A stretch of DNA of 64,000 bases, taken from contig NZ_FUZU01000001.1 of NCBI RefSeq assembly GCF_900167975.1, positions 1,522,580 through 1,586,579 of the forward strand. The letters run 5' to 3'. The stretch comes from Ohtaekwangia koreensis. GTDB lineage: Bacteria > Bacteroidota > Bacteroidia > Cytophagales > Cyclobacteriaceae. Of this stretch, positions 25,519 through 34,301 are shown piece by piece (position 1 is the first letter of the stretch; each line of letters opens with the position of its first letter). The notes below the pieces were generated by a model. The model was given only the letters and a program-made list of their open reading frames with translations. It did no database searches and had not been told where the DNA came from. Both the position numbers and the translations under genes were made by a program.

Positions 25519-27582
25519 TTATATTGATTTACCTCTGCGTCTTTCGACTTCTTGATTTGAAAAATATATATCCTCACCGCGCACCATGCCATATACTTGT
25601 ATAGCTTGAGGCGTGTTACCACCTAACATTTTTTCTGTTTGAAAATTGCTTGATACTCTACTACCACTTGGTAGATTAATTAATTCACGTCCTCTTTCAC
25701 CAACCATAGCTATACCACCACCTGATATACCACCGTTAGCGAATTTTGGGACGTTAGATTGCCACATAGCAGTTAAGGCACCAAGACCGATTGCAGCAGT
25801 TGCCAACCCGATTATACCTTTGGTTGACTCACCCGCGATCATACCTGCTATAGCTTGCGCAAAGAGACCTTGTACGATTTTGTTTAAGCCCTGTAAAACA
25901 GATGTAACTAAAGATTTAAAATCGGTTTCTTGACCGGTTATTAAATTGCCTAAACTGTCAGCAGCGTTGCCAATAGCACTTACAAAGACATCGTTTAGTG
26001 TTTCGTCAATTTGGTCACCAAGCGTTTGCCATGTTATTTTTAAATTCTTCGATTGTTCATCAAGTTTTTCAACATCCTTACTGATTTGTGTAGTATCAAG
26101 ACTGATAGGAATTTTGATCGCTTGAAGTCCTTTATTTTGTCCCTTTTGAATTGATAGTTTATTCTCATCAGGTGTAAAAGTTTGTGTGACATTAGATATA
26201 CCTTTCTGAAATGCTTTACCAACGGCTTGACCTTGTGTAGTTGCTTCGTCTTCCGTGATAAGTTTGATTTTATCTTTCGTAAGTACTGCCTGTACACCAT
26301 CTTTTAAATTCTCACCTATATTGCTTGCAAATAGCTTTGTGTCTTCAACAACTTGTTTGATTGCATTTGCATATAGTTCTGGTATAGCAGCGAAGTTACC
26401 AGTAAAGATTGCTTTTATGATCGCTCCTGCATTACTAAAAGTGTTCAATAGTAATGATCCAACTAATTTAATTACTTCCCATAATGTTTTGAATTGGAAG
26501 ACTAAATTTTGAATTATTGCCCTGAATAATAATGATTCATTATATAGTTCAATAAAAAAATTTATTGTATCGACTACTGCTTTTTTAATTGCAACTATAG
26601 ATTTACTTGCGATCTCTAATGCATTCGCTTTAATGTTATTGAAAGTCGTTGAAGACTCTCCAAACATTTCAACCCATGTTTTATTTAATTCTTCGTTTGC
26701 TTGTGCTAATCTGATTTGTGCTTGTTGACTATCGTTCGCACCAGCGACTAAATCTTGAAATTTAATTGAAGCATCACCAAGAGATTTTACAAATTTTACC
26801 CCTGCATCTTCACCGGCACCACCGAACACGTCAGCGAGTACCATACCTACTTCCTGACTATCATCACTAAATTGCGATAAGCGTTTACTTACTTTTTGAA
26901 GTGCTTCAAATGTGGTTAACGTACCGTTTGCAATTTCCTTTTGTATCTGTGTACCTGAAAGTCCAATTGCAGCCAGGGCATTATCTGTTGCCGGTGTCAA
27001 TTCACGAATACGCAAACCAAATTCTTTAACAGCATCAACACCTTTATCAGAATATATACCTTCATTAATTGATTGAGTTGCGATTTTGAAGAAGTCATCA
27101 GCAGTACTACCCATGCTTGCAAATTGTGCCGGATATTCTTTAAGTATATCAAGGAATTCTTCTGATCCTGTGAGTGCATAACCATCACGGATTTTATCCA
27201 AAGCATCAGGTATAGATATACCAAATTCTTTTGAAACGGCTCTAGCACTTCCCAGTAATTTTTCGAAAGGTATATCGAATGTATCTGATATACTTTTTGC
27301 TTTCGCAGTTGCGTCAACCAAATCTTTACCTATATAACCAGTAAGTGATTTGACGGCTTCTGTTGCCTTTCCAATTTCTTGAGAGAAAGCAAATACTTCT
27401 TTTGCAGCACCTATAATTGCAGTTGCCGCAAATGCTCCTTTTAGATAATCACCGATTTTGGAAATGCCTTTTCCGAAAGTTGAAATCTGATTTTGTGCTT
27501 CGCTTAACCCTTTCTTTAAATCGGCTGTGTTGCTCTCAATATTGAAAAGTAATGTTTGTAAAATTTGTCCACCTTTAGCCAT
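25519..27582 (-). CDS. Tape measure protein
   Basis: A 687-residue protein with a long helical N-terminal half (NTADLKKGLSEAQNQISTF, GKGISKIGDYLKGAFAA), two hydrophobic segments (about 340-375 and 575-615), and the typical C-terminal Gly-rich ending FANGGISGGGIAMVGERGRE. It sets tail length and assists DNA injection. The rule of about 1.5 angstrom per residue implies a tail near 100 nm. It is followed by the tail-tip gene after 3 bases and preceded by the frameshifted chaperone gene. Confidence 0.92.
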   Translation of the reverse strand: MAKGGQILQTLLFNIESNTADLKKGLSEAQNQISTFGKGISKIGDYLKGAFAATAIIGAAKEVFAFSQEIGKATEAVKSLTGYIGKDLVDATAKAKSISDTFDIPFEKLLGSARAVSKEFGISIPDALDKIRDGYALTGSEEFLDILKEYPAQFASMGSTADDFFKIATQSINEGIYSDKGVDAVKEFGLRIRELTPATDNALAAIGLSGTQIQKEIANGTLTTFEALQKVSKRLSQFSDDSQEVGMVLADVFGGAGEDAGVKFVKSLGDASIKFQDLVAGANDSQQAQIRLAQANEELNKTWVEMFGESSTTFNNIKANALEIASKSIVAIKKAVVDTINFFIELYNESLLFRAIIQNLVFQFKTLWEVIKLVGSLLLNTFSNAGAIIKAIFTGNFAAIPELYANAIKQVVEDTKLFASNIGENLKDGVQAVLTKDKIKLITEDEATTQGQAVGKAFQKGISNVTQTFTPDENKLSIQKGQNKGLQAIKIPISLDTTQISKDVEKLDEQSKNLKITWQTLGDQIDETLNDVFVSAIGNAADSLGNLITGQETDFKSLVTSVLQGLNKIVQGLFAQAIAGMIAGESTKGIIGLATAAIGLGALTAMWQSNVPKFANGGISGGGIAMVGERGRELINLPSGSRVSSNFQTEKMLGGNTPQAIQVYGMVRGEDIYFSNQEVERRRGKSI

Positions 27583-27610
27583 GTATCTATAGTACTTTGA
27601 CTATAAATAC

Positions 27611-27993
27611 TTAGTTGATGTTCAATAATGCACGCAAGAACTTGTCATCAGCTTTATTATCTATAATAGATTTTATTTCAACTTTTCTCTTTATTTCTTC
27701 TTCTTCTGGAAACCTATATAAGTCACTAGGTCTTTTTATCTGCTTACTCCCTTGAGTAGTGACAACAGTAAAATAGTTATTCAACCTAAATTCATTTTGT
27801 AAAAAACGGTAATGATCGTGTTGTATACTCTCTCGTTGATCAAGTATTAAACTCGCTTGAACGGGAGTAAGCAAGTCGAATTGCTCAACACTATAATTGA
27901 AGAAATTAACAAACAAGGAAAGGAGATAATCATAACTATAAATTATCTCCTTTTCTTCTTGAGAAAGTACAGGCTGATTACTGTTTAATTTTT
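27611..27993 (-). CDS. Tail assembly chaperone, frameshift extension (T part of G-T fusion)
   Basis: This frame has no good start of its own (only TTG at 27916), but it is joined to the upstream G-like gene by a -1 shift at a 9-A slippery run. The shift gives a fusion of about 226 residues, of which about 126 come from this part (Lys, Leu, Asn, Ser next, then QPVLSQEEKEIIYSYDYL). The G/GT pair between the tail tube and tape measure genes is conserved across siphoviruses; the fusion helps the tape measure and tube assemble. The intergenic motif at 27602-27612 covers its stop codon. Confidence 0.75.
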
Positions 27994-28290
27994 TTTTGAA
28001 GGTGTGAACATTTTCAAAACTGATTGTGTGAAGATGTGAAGGAAATTAGCATAATTTTGCTCCTCTGAAAGTATATCTTCAACGTCTGTTTCTTTGATAT
28101 TGAATGGTATATTCTCAAGTTTATGACCTCTTTTAAGAGCTTCGAACGCTATAACTTCTGTTTTTTCCATGTCGTTAATAGCTGTTTCAAATTCTTGCAG
28201 AGTTATTTTTAATTTAGCTGAAGTATTTTTTATTACTGCAAAGTCAATTGCTATAGGTAATTCTTGTTCTTTAAATTTAATGTAGTGCAT
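27985..28290 (-). CDS. Tail assembly chaperone, G-like
   Basis: A 101-residue protein between the tail tube and tape measure genes. It has an N-terminal beta part (HYIKFKEQELPIAIDFAVIK) and a helical C-terminus (NYANFLHIFTQSVLKMF). Position and the frameshift at its 3' end identify it; sequence similarity across this family is low. The gene ends TCA AAA AAA AAT TAA, and a -1 slip on the A-run reads into the T frame. Confidence 0.75.
   Translation of the reverse strand: MHYIKFKEQELPIAIDFAVIKNTSAKLKITLQEFETAINDMEKTEVIAFEALKRGHKLENIPFNIKETDVEDILSEEQNYANFLHIFTQSVLKMFTPSKKN
27989..27997 (-). other. Programmed -1 frameshift slippery site (9 A)
   Basis: The minus strand reads TC AAAAAAAAA TTAA just before the G stop (27985-27987). 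The downstream T frame is exactly the -1 frame, as checked by codon phase (28290 and 27916 differ by one base modulo 3). Confidence 0.8.
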
Positions 28291-28413
28291 AAAAATAAAA
28301 ATAGAATTGGAATGCGATACGTGTTAAATGGCAAGTAAACTCACGTTGTCGCCCCCAATTCTAAAAATCTTTAAAAGTTATTTTGCCATTTTAATAACCA
28401 ATCACTATATATA

Positions 28414-28875
28414 TTAAGTGGTTGATTTTGTTAAGTCGGAAGTACCTGTAATTTCTAAGGTAAAAGTCAACGGTTGCCCCGCACTTGAAGTAACTTCAAA
28501 TGAAGTCAATAAGCAATTACCAGTTTGATATATACCGGTTGCTAACTTCATTATCATTTTCAAGTCGGTACGTCTAGTCTTCACAAGTTCCAAAATTTGG
28601 TCAGCTCCGTAACCACCAGTAACTTTAGTTTCGCCAGATTGTGGGTGAGTAGTATCACCACTTAATCTTGTGAATACACCACCTGCAGAAGCAGTCCAAC
28701 TTTTAAAGGTAGGGGCGATTAATTTTGAAAAGTTATTGTCAAAAACCAAAAGTTCTTCGGTCTCAACAGTATAGTTTAGGCTTATATCTGTTAAACCTAA
28801 AAGTGCTGAACCAGTTGTTCCTGTAGTAATTACAAGAAATCCTGATTCGAAATATCTTACGTCTGTGCTAGTCAA
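28414..28875 (-). CDS. Major tail tube protein
   Basis: A 153-residue beta-rich protein (DISLNYTVETEELLVFDNNF, DLKMIMKLATGIYQTGNCLL, PLTFTLEITGTSDLTKS). Position between the tail terminator and the chaperone genes and the size are those of siphovirus tail tubes. No ATG is available; the best start is TTG at 28875. The phage intergenic motif lies 34 bases upstream (28909-28919). Confidence 0.75.
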   Translation of the reverse strand: MTSTDVRYFESGFLVITTGTTGSALLGLTDISLNYTVETEELLVFDNNFSKLIAPTFKSWTASAGGVFTRLSGDTTHPQSGETKVTGGYGADQILELVKTRRTDLKMIMKLATGIYQTGNCLLTSFEVTSSAGQPLTFTLEITGTSDLTKSTT

Positions 28876-28917
28876 TCTGTTTTTATGTTTTGAATAATAT
28901 TATTTACTTATAAATAC

Positions 28918-29277
28918 TTACTTTACTTCAAATTGTAGATACTCTGTGAAAATATTCAACTCGTTGTCAAAGAATGTTTCTTCATCTATAAGCGTTACCA
29001 TATTTCCAATAGAATATATCTGTGACTTTATCCTATCGGAATAATTGGAAAAACCAGTAGTGGTTGGAGCGTTAATTTTGATTCTTAACGTGTATGTTTT
29101 AATCGCCTCTTTACTTTCAAAAGTATTCAGATTGTCCGTGTTGTTAATCTCATATACACAGGTGACTTTCTTCAATAAGTCTTCATTTGGCAGATATAGA
29201 AAGTATACGTCAATTGTCGTCCCGGACAAGGCATTTTTTAAAGCACCGTATATTAAATTTTGAAGTGTTTTATTCAT
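28918..29277 (-). CDS. Tail terminator-like protein (DUF3168/gp17 type)
   Basis: A 119-residue protein: LIYGALKNALSGTTIDVYFL at the N-terminus, KTYTLRIKINAPTTTGFSNY in the middle and a beta C-terminus. Size, order between the gp10-like and tail tube genes, and the start LQNLIYGAL fit the family that caps the tail before joining the head. The ATG at 29277 follows the intergenic motif (29284-29294) by 7 bases. Confidence 0.65.
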   Translation of the reverse strand: MNKTLQNLIYGALKNALSGTTIDVYFLYLPNEDLLKKVTCVYEINNTDNLNTFESKEAIKTYTLRIKINAPTTTGFSNYSDRIKSQIYSIGNMVTLIDEETFFDNELNIFTEYLQFEVK

Positions 29278-29295
29278 TTACTTTATAAATACTCT

Positions 29296-29787
29296 TTACT
29301 TTTTCTTAGTTGCGTTTATGACCTTTCTCACTTGCTTTCTGATTGCCTTGTTTAATAATTTCAGATAGTTATCTGATAGGTATTTTACTGCCTTTGGTGC
29401 TGCACGATCATAAGCAGATTCGATGAATGGTTTTCTATTTATAGTACCTCTATTTGCTTTCTTTCTATACTTTCCACGCCCTTTTGTTTGACGTACTTTT
29501 GTGCCACGCTCAATCAATTTGATATACCAAGCACGTTTATTTAAGCCGACATATACCCCCGATTTACTTTCTGACTTAGTAACTATAGTATTGTTTTCTG
29601 CTTTGTTTTTACTTGACTTATCGTTATTGCCAACTGGTACACTTTGCTGTAGTTCTTTTTGCACTATTTTACCAGCGGCTTTATTCAAATCGAATTGAAT
29701 TTTGTCCGTGAATTCTTTAGGAATGTCGGCAAGCATTTTTTGTACTTCTTTAATGCCAAGTATCTCGAATTTGATTTGATTTCCCAT
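29296..29787 (-). CDS. HK97 gp10-like head-tail protein
   Basis: A 163-residue basic protein: FEILGIKEVQKMLADIPKEF, LNKAAGKIVQKELQQSVPVG, the family's VYVGLNKRAWYIKLIERGT core and RKPFIESAYDRAAPKAVKYL before a Lys-rich tail. HK97 gp10 family members join the connector to the tail during assembly. It overlaps or abuts both neighbours (2-base gap to the head-closure gene upstream). Confidence 0.85.
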   Translation of the reverse strand: MGNQIKFEILGIKEVQKMLADIPKEFTDKIQFDLNKAAGKIVQKELQQSVPVGNNDKSSKNKAENNTIVTKSESKSGVYVGLNKRAWYIKLIERGTKVRQTKGRGKYRKKANRGTINRKPFIESAYDRAAPKAVKYLSDNYLKLLNKAIRKQVRKVINATKKK

Positions 29788-29789
29788 AG

Positions 29790-30113
29790 TTATTTAATCC
29801 CTATACATTCTATTATTGTTGCTTGATTGCGTTGTACATGAGTGAAATTTATCACTTCATAGTCTTGGCAATTGTATTCAATTCTTGTTCCTTTTTTACA
29901 TGCAGGGAAATACCTCATGTAGAAGGAAATTGAATCAGAATATACATTTCCCGGTAGACTGTTGAAAGAAATATTACCACGTTGATTGGTTATAGTTGCA
30001 TATATAGTTGCAACCGTTTTGTAACTTTCAATTGGCTCACCGTAAGTAGTGGCACTTACAGTATAAAGTTCTTTTACCTTTAATAATTCGGTTAGCTTAT
30101 TGGTCTGAATCAT
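29790..30113 (-). CDS. Head-closure protein (phage head-tail adaptor)
   Basis: A 107-residue beta-barrel protein with the adaptor pattern: LYTVSATTYGEPIESYKTVA, IYATITNQRGNISFNSLPG, then CKKGTRIEYNCQDYEVINFT. Its order between the connector and gp10-like genes supports the role of sealing the portal channel. It overlaps the small membrane gene upstream by 17 bases. Confidence 0.75.
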   Translation of the reverse strand: MIQTNKLTELLKVKELYTVSATTYGEPIESYKTVATIYATITNQRGNISFNSLPGNVYSDSISFYMRYFPACKKGTRIEYNCQDYEVINFTHVQRNQATIIECIGIK

Positions 30114-30318
30114 TTCTTTTATTTTTTATTGCTAAGATGATTTTGACAACAACCCAAATGATTGAGCAAAGCGTAAGTAATGCAGTCAATAGGTTATTTA
30201 TCTTTTCAATATTTGTTGTTAGCCAAATCGTTGAAGTAATTAGCCATCCGATTGCATTATGAAGTTTCGTAAATTCCTTTTCGAATGTCATTAGGAGGAT
30301 AGATGTGATACTCTTCAT
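30097..30318 (-). CDS. Small membrane protein in head module (holin candidate)
   Basis: A 73-residue protein with membrane helices near residues 23-40 and 42-65 (LLTALLTLCSIIWVVVKIIL), and a charged C-terminus NKRNDSDQ. It overlaps the gene upstream by one base and the head-closure gene by 17 bases. A small two-helix protein with a charged tail is what class II holins look like, but holins rarely sit inside a head module. This is an inference; no lysis gene is recognisable elsewhere in the prophage. Confidence 0.5.
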   Translation of the reverse strand: MKSITSILLMTFEKEFTKLHNAIGWLITSTIWLTTNIEKINNLLTALLTLCSIIWVVVKIILAIKNKRNDSDQ

Positions 30319-30542
30319 TACTGTTGTTCCTCCTTATTCTTAAATAAGATTTTGCCAAAAAGTATTTTTTCAAGCCTCTCTATAAATTTATCACCACTAT
30401 ATAATAGCATTAGACCACCAATTATTAAACTACCAATTATCCAATAGTCAAACGTGATTGATAGGACTAATAGGTAAATACCAACGAGTACAAATGCTAA
30501 GCCTAGAATACTACTTTTATAATTTTTTATAATCTTTCTCAT
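30318..30542 (-). CDS. Small two-span membrane protein in head module
   Basis: A 74-residue protein with two membrane helices (SSILGLAFVLVGIYLLVLSI and YWIIGSLIIGGLMLLYSG) separated by a short loop, then a basic/acidic tail. It lies between the connector gene (3-base gap) and the next small membrane gene (one-base overlap), so the three are co-translated. Holin, antiholin or a membrane anchor for DNA entry or exclusion are all possible. Confidence 0.5.
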   Translation of the reverse strand: MRKIIKNYKSSILGLAFVLVGIYLLVLSITFDYWIIGSLIIGGLMLLYSGDKFIERLEKILFGKILFKNKEEQQ

Positions 30543-30545
30543 TCA

Positions 30546-31076
30546 TTAAGCAATTAGTATATAAGGTGATAGTAAGCGTTCAAAAGATTTTGACTTTTGC
30601 AAGTTGGTCGGTATATATCCATTTTTTTCAACGTCAAAGTATTCTCCGATTTTCAACTTGATGGCATGTTTAATATCATCAGGTAACGTTGAATATCCAG
30701 CACTATATTCAATCATTAACTTATGAGCGTTCAAAGAATTGTTGAATTTTAAGTGCGTAAAATTGTTGAATTTATATAGACTATATCCAGTCAAAACTGT
30801 CATTATATTGCTCTCTGTGAATGCACTTATGCCAATTATATTTATGCTTGGTTCTGGTAATTCGTACCAACAGCCATATATACAATAGTCTTCAAGAGTG
30901 TTAACCGTTGGAACTATATCTATTGAAGTGAATTTTTCTGCTTCTGTCAAAGCTACTTTTATTAGTCTTTGGAGTTCTGCATTTGAAGAATCGTCACTTT
31001 CGTGAATCTTTAAATCTTGCTTGACTTCTGTTAGTGAAATGAGATTGCTATATGTTTTAGTCTTCGAGATATACAT
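30546..31076 (-). CDS. Head-tail connector protein (gp6-like)
   Basis: A 176-residue helical protein. The N-terminal LISLTEVKQDLKIHESDDSS and helix LQRLIKVALTEAEKFTSIDI are the gp6/DUF3199-type connector signature; the C-terminal part ends YSAGYSTLPDDIKHAIKLKI. It forms the ring below the portal. It is the first gene after the capsid gene's terminator, with the intergenic motif 18 bases before its ATG. Confidence 0.8.
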   Translation of the reverse strand: MYISKTKTYSNLISLTEVKQDLKIHESDDSSNAELQRLIKVALTEAEKFTSIDIVPTVNTLEDYCIYGCWYELPEPSINIIGISAFTESNIMTVLTGYSLYKFNNFTHLKFNNSLNAHKLMIEYSAGYSTLPDDIKHAIKLKIGEYFDVEKNGYIPTNLQKSKSFERLLSPYILIA

Positions 31077-31115
31077 CAGTATCTATGTTTACCTATAAAT
31101 ACTTTTCAAAGACAA

Positions 31116-31145
31116 ATAAAAAGGCTCGGTAGTTGCCGAGCCTTT
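31116..31145 (-). terminator. Terminator after the major capsid gene
   Basis: GGCTCGG-caacta-CCGAGCC in minus-strand sense, followed by TTTTTATTTG, 46 bases after the capsid stop. It would give a separate, abundant capsid transcript. Confidence 0.85.
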
Positions 31146-31190
31146 AGAAAATAAAACTAACTTAAATAAATAAAAAATATGACCGAAGTA

Positions 31191-32291
31191 TTAAGACAAT
31201 AAGTTAACATTTTTGATTACTGCGATCTTGTTTGCATCTAGGTAGCTACCGTCAGCCATCGCTGAAGCGATGAGCAATACGTTTCCTTTTCTTGCAAGGG
31301 TAGCATCGGTAATCATTTCAATTGCAACACCTTCACCCCAATATGCTTGAGCAACTGCACCGGCAGTAATCAAGTAGCCATGGTTAGCGTTAGTTTGAAG
31401 TGTTGATCTCTTAGCAGCATAGCCGTTTACGATTCCATCTTTCCAAACAAATTCACCAGAACCAGAATCTTTTTTGCTATTCTTAGCTCTTGCAGTTCCG
31501 CTAGTTGAGAATATATACCCTGATGGAGCACCAACAAGGGCAGCTTCCATTTGAATAGATGCGTTGTGGAATGTTGTAGACACGCCAGTTGCACCAGATA
31601 CGATAGGAGACAAAGTGCTGAAAGTGTCGATAGTTCTTTTTTCAAGAGCCTTGTCAACAGCGTACTTTAATTCGTCCATTAAGTTTTGAATATTCTCAGG
31701 CTTAGAAGAATTCAAGAATACTTTTGATACTTCAATTGAAGCACTTACGAAAGTAGGTGTCAAAGTCTTTTTAGCACTTGTTAAAGTCTGGTCAGATACT
31801 GAATTGTCTTCAGTTCCGAATGTACCAACGATCTGAGAGATTGAAGGAAAATCAATTACACCTGAATCAAAGTACCATGTCTTTACTCCAAGTGCAGGTA
31901 ATACAAGATCGCTATCGTTAATAGATAGACCAGCATGGGAATCAGTAAATTTGAATTGTGAATTTGTGCTAGTTGTTACAGTCGCACGCTTTTCCAATTC
32001 TTCAAAAGGGAGTACAAATTTTTCACCGCCTCTTTCACCTGAAAGGAAAGAACGGAATTCAGTTACGAGGTTTGTATCTTTCTTATCATTTTTATTGAAA
32101 GCTTGTTTTGCTTCCTGTCTTTCTTGCTCATCCTGAAATTGCAAATCTGCAATTCTTGTGTTGAAGTCAGCGACTTCTTTTTTTAAGGTATCTATCTTTG
32201 CTCTTTCTTGAGCATCGATTGTTTCTTTTGCGTTCAACTCTTTTAAATCGTTAAGAGCCTTAGCACGTTTTTCTATTAAATTTTTAATCAC
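31191..32291 (-). CDS. Major capsid protein, HK97 family
   Basis: A 366-residue capsid protein. Residues 1-75 form a charged coiled coil (the delta/scaffold domain removed by the protease), and the mature HK97 fold starts near residue 100, with visible segments VTEFRSFLSGERGGEKFVLP and YLITAGAVAQAYWGEGVAIE. The start is GTG at 32291: the overlapping ATG is out of frame. A separate terminator follows and a 60-base leader with a GCCGG-N10-CCGGC hairpin precedes, which may increase yield. Confidence 0.9.
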   Translation of the reverse strand: MIKNLIEKRAKALNDLKELNAKETIDAQERAKIDTLKKEVADFNTRIADLQFQDEQERQEAKQAFNKNDKKDTNLVTEFRSFLSGERGGEKFVLPFEELEKRATVTTSTNSQFKFTDSHAGLSINDSDLVLPALGVKTWYFDSGVIDFPSISQIVGTFGTEDNSVSDQTLTSAKKTLTPTFVSASIEVSKVFLNSSKPENIQNLMDELKYAVDKALEKRTIDTFSTLSPIVSGATGVSTTFHNASIQMEAALVGAPSGYIFSTSGTARAKNSKKDSGSGEFVWKDGIVNGYAAKRSTLQTNANHGYLITAGAVAQAYWGEGVAIEMITDATLARKGNVLLIASAMADGSYLDANKIAVIKNVNLLS

Positions 32292-32360
32292 TTCATTTTG
32301 ATTGCTACTTTTTTGTTTTGCCGGAAGTGCGTAACCGGCTAAAATTATTTATTATAAATA

Positions 32361-33035
32361 CTATTCGATGAACGAAATTTCATTCTCTAAAAAGAAAATT
32401 TCGTTATCAATCTTTTCTTTTTCAGCGTCTCTAGTTTCTTCTTTTACTTCTGATTTCAATTCTTCTGAATCAATTAGATCGGAAAGATTTCGAGCAATAG
32501 TTACCGGGGTGTTGGCGTAAGCACCGTCTACTACAGTTGAAGTATCATACAGACCACTAACTTTAGATATAGTTCGCAGAATCTGGTCGCCTTTTTTCTC
32601 CCATATTTCGCCTTCATCATCAACAGTAAATACAAATGAAGACTCGTAGTAATCACCTCGACTAACCATTTCATACAGATCATTACCTAATGTAGTGTTA
32701 GGTACTTCGAATCTATACTTTAGTCCTGTATCATCAACCGATAACTGTAAAGTGCCGCTTGTTGTACGCGCTAACATCTTACTTCTGTCATGGTCGATAG
32801 TATGTATTACATTCAGGTTAGGAGAGGCCAGTACGTCATCGAAGGCACCAGGTAAAATGATCTCTGTGAATTCGATCATTCGACCGTTATGATATTCATA
32901 AAGTAATTTTGACTCGTTGTTGAAAGTAGCAGCATATCCTTCAATATATCTCTTGCCGTCTTCGTTTTGTTCCGCACGAATGTTTTTGTCTTTAGAGACT
33001 ATATATCTTTTTTCTTTAATTGCTTTGAGTTTCAT
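32361..33035 (-). CDS. Prohead protease, HK97 family (S78)
   Basis: A 224-residue serine protease: IEGYAATFNNESKLLYEYHN, catalytic His in NVIHTIDHDRSKML, and the catalytic Ser in YYESSFVFTVD. It cuts the scaffold domain off the capsid protein. The C-terminal 40 residues are acidic and predicted coiled. It overlaps the portal gene upstream by 20 bases. Confidence 0.9.
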   Translation of the reverse strand: MKLKAIKEKRYIVSKDKNIRAEQNEDGKRYIEGYAATFNNESKLLYEYHNGRMIEFTEIILPGAFDDVLASPNLNVIHTIDHDRSKMLARTTSGTLQLSVDDTGLKYRFEVPNTTLGNDLYEMVSRGDYYESSFVFTVDDEGEIWEKKGDQILRTISKVSGLYDTSTVVDGAYANTPVTIARNLSDLIDSEELKSEVKEETRDAEKEKIDNEIFFLENEISFIE

Positions 33036-34254
33036 TATTATTAGTTGTTGTATTAAAATTATTTGCTGGTGTACCTAATGGCTGATACTGTACTTGCGCA
33101 TAATACTTATCCATTTCGGGGTTGTCGATTCTTTCTAAATTAAATTCCTTTCTTACTTCATTTGGAGACAGAGCGCCCATGTTGTTTAATGTCTTTGCTA
33201 CGTTCGCACGTGTGGTCATGTCTGTATCCATTAGCGGTTTGAAGTCAAATTCAATTGTGGCTCCGTTTATTCTTTCTTGGATTGAAAGTAACTTTGCTTC
33301 CAACTCGCAACGTATAATATTGCATATACTGCCAAGTACTTGATTTTTGAAATTCAAAGTCTGTTGTTCGAAGTTGGTATAATTTGAATTACTCTTACCT
33401 AATAAAAATATAGGTATACCAAATAGCGCAGCGATTGAACTCTCGGTATATCCTGCAATTTCCAAGAAGTTTAGATCACTTGGATTTATTTTCAACTCCT
33501 TTAATCTATACATCGGAGGAACAACTAACATTTGTCCAGCATTCGAATATCCCGCTAATTCACCTTGAATTTTTTCTAAGTATTCATCTTTCTTAGCTTT
33601 CGTAGTGCTTAGCGCTGTTTCAAAATCAACCTCAAAGTATTTTGTTGAGAAAGTATTGTTAGTAAATAATGTATCTGTTGTCTTTTCAGATTTATACTGC
33701 AGGTTGATTTCACTTTTTAAACTTTGAATAGGATTCAATCCATATACACCATCTTTAGACAATAACTTGAAGTGTAAAATTTCACTATGTCTAAAAGGCT
33801 TTTCAAATCCTTCAATCAAATACCACATATTCCCACCGACAATTGATATACTCACGTCATCAGGATTAACTAATAGTAATTCTTTCCCGTTGATTATTCC
33901 ATAGGAATTTCCCATAAAGAATAGTTGTGCGACAACCAGAGACATCCAATTTTGGTAACTGTATATAGATTGAGGTTGGTATCTTAACGAACTATAATAA
34001 TAATGCTGTTTGTTAATTGTCTTGTTGTTGCCGTTTTCGTTATAGATAACCACAGGCAATCGACTCATGTTGGAGGCAAGAATACTTATACACGTATAGA
34101 CGGTGCTGATCAATTCAGCCTTGTTTAAGTCGAAATTACCAGTACCAATATTGAACGCTTGGAGTTGTTTGTTTTTTAGAAACTCGTTGCGATCTGGTAC
34201 GACTATACTCTTTATATCTTTAGCAACTGGAAATAATCTTTGAAATATATTCAT
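33016..34254 (-). CDS. Portal protein, HK97/SPP1-like family
   Basis: A 412-residue portal with the family's segments STVYTCISILASNMSRLPVV, NWMSLVVAQLFFMGNSYGII and IAALFGIPIFLLGKSNSNYT, and the C-terminal TRANVAKTLNNMGALSPNEV. The frame is open to 34308, but those 18 codons contain the intergenic motif (34286-34296); the ATG at 34254, MNIFQRLFPVAKD, is the expected portal N-terminus. The C-terminus is Asn-rich. Confidence 0.92.
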   Translation of the reverse strand: MNIFQRLFPVAKDIKSIVVPDRNEFLKNKQLQAFNIGTGNFDLNKAELISTVYTCISILASNMSRLPVVIYNENGNNKTINKQHYYYSSLRYQPQSIYSYQNWMSLVVAQLFFMGNSYGIINGKELLLVNPDDVSISIVGGNMWYLIEGFEKPFRHSEILHFKLLSKDGVYGLNPIQSLKSEINLQYKSEKTTDTLFTNNTFSTKYFEVDFETALSTTKAKKDEYLEKIQGELAGYSNAGQMLVVPPMYRLKELKINPSDLNFLEIAGYTESSIAALFGIPIFLLGKSNSNYTNFEQQTLNFKNQVLGSICNIIRCELEAKLLSIQERINGATIEFDFKPLMDTDMTTRANVAKTLNNMGALSPNEVRKEFNLERIDNPEMDKYYAQVQYQPLGTPANNFNTTTNNNETQSN

Positions 34255-34301
34255 TAACAAACGGGTGCTAATTCTCTCCCGTGCTAATAAATACTTATCG
34301 G

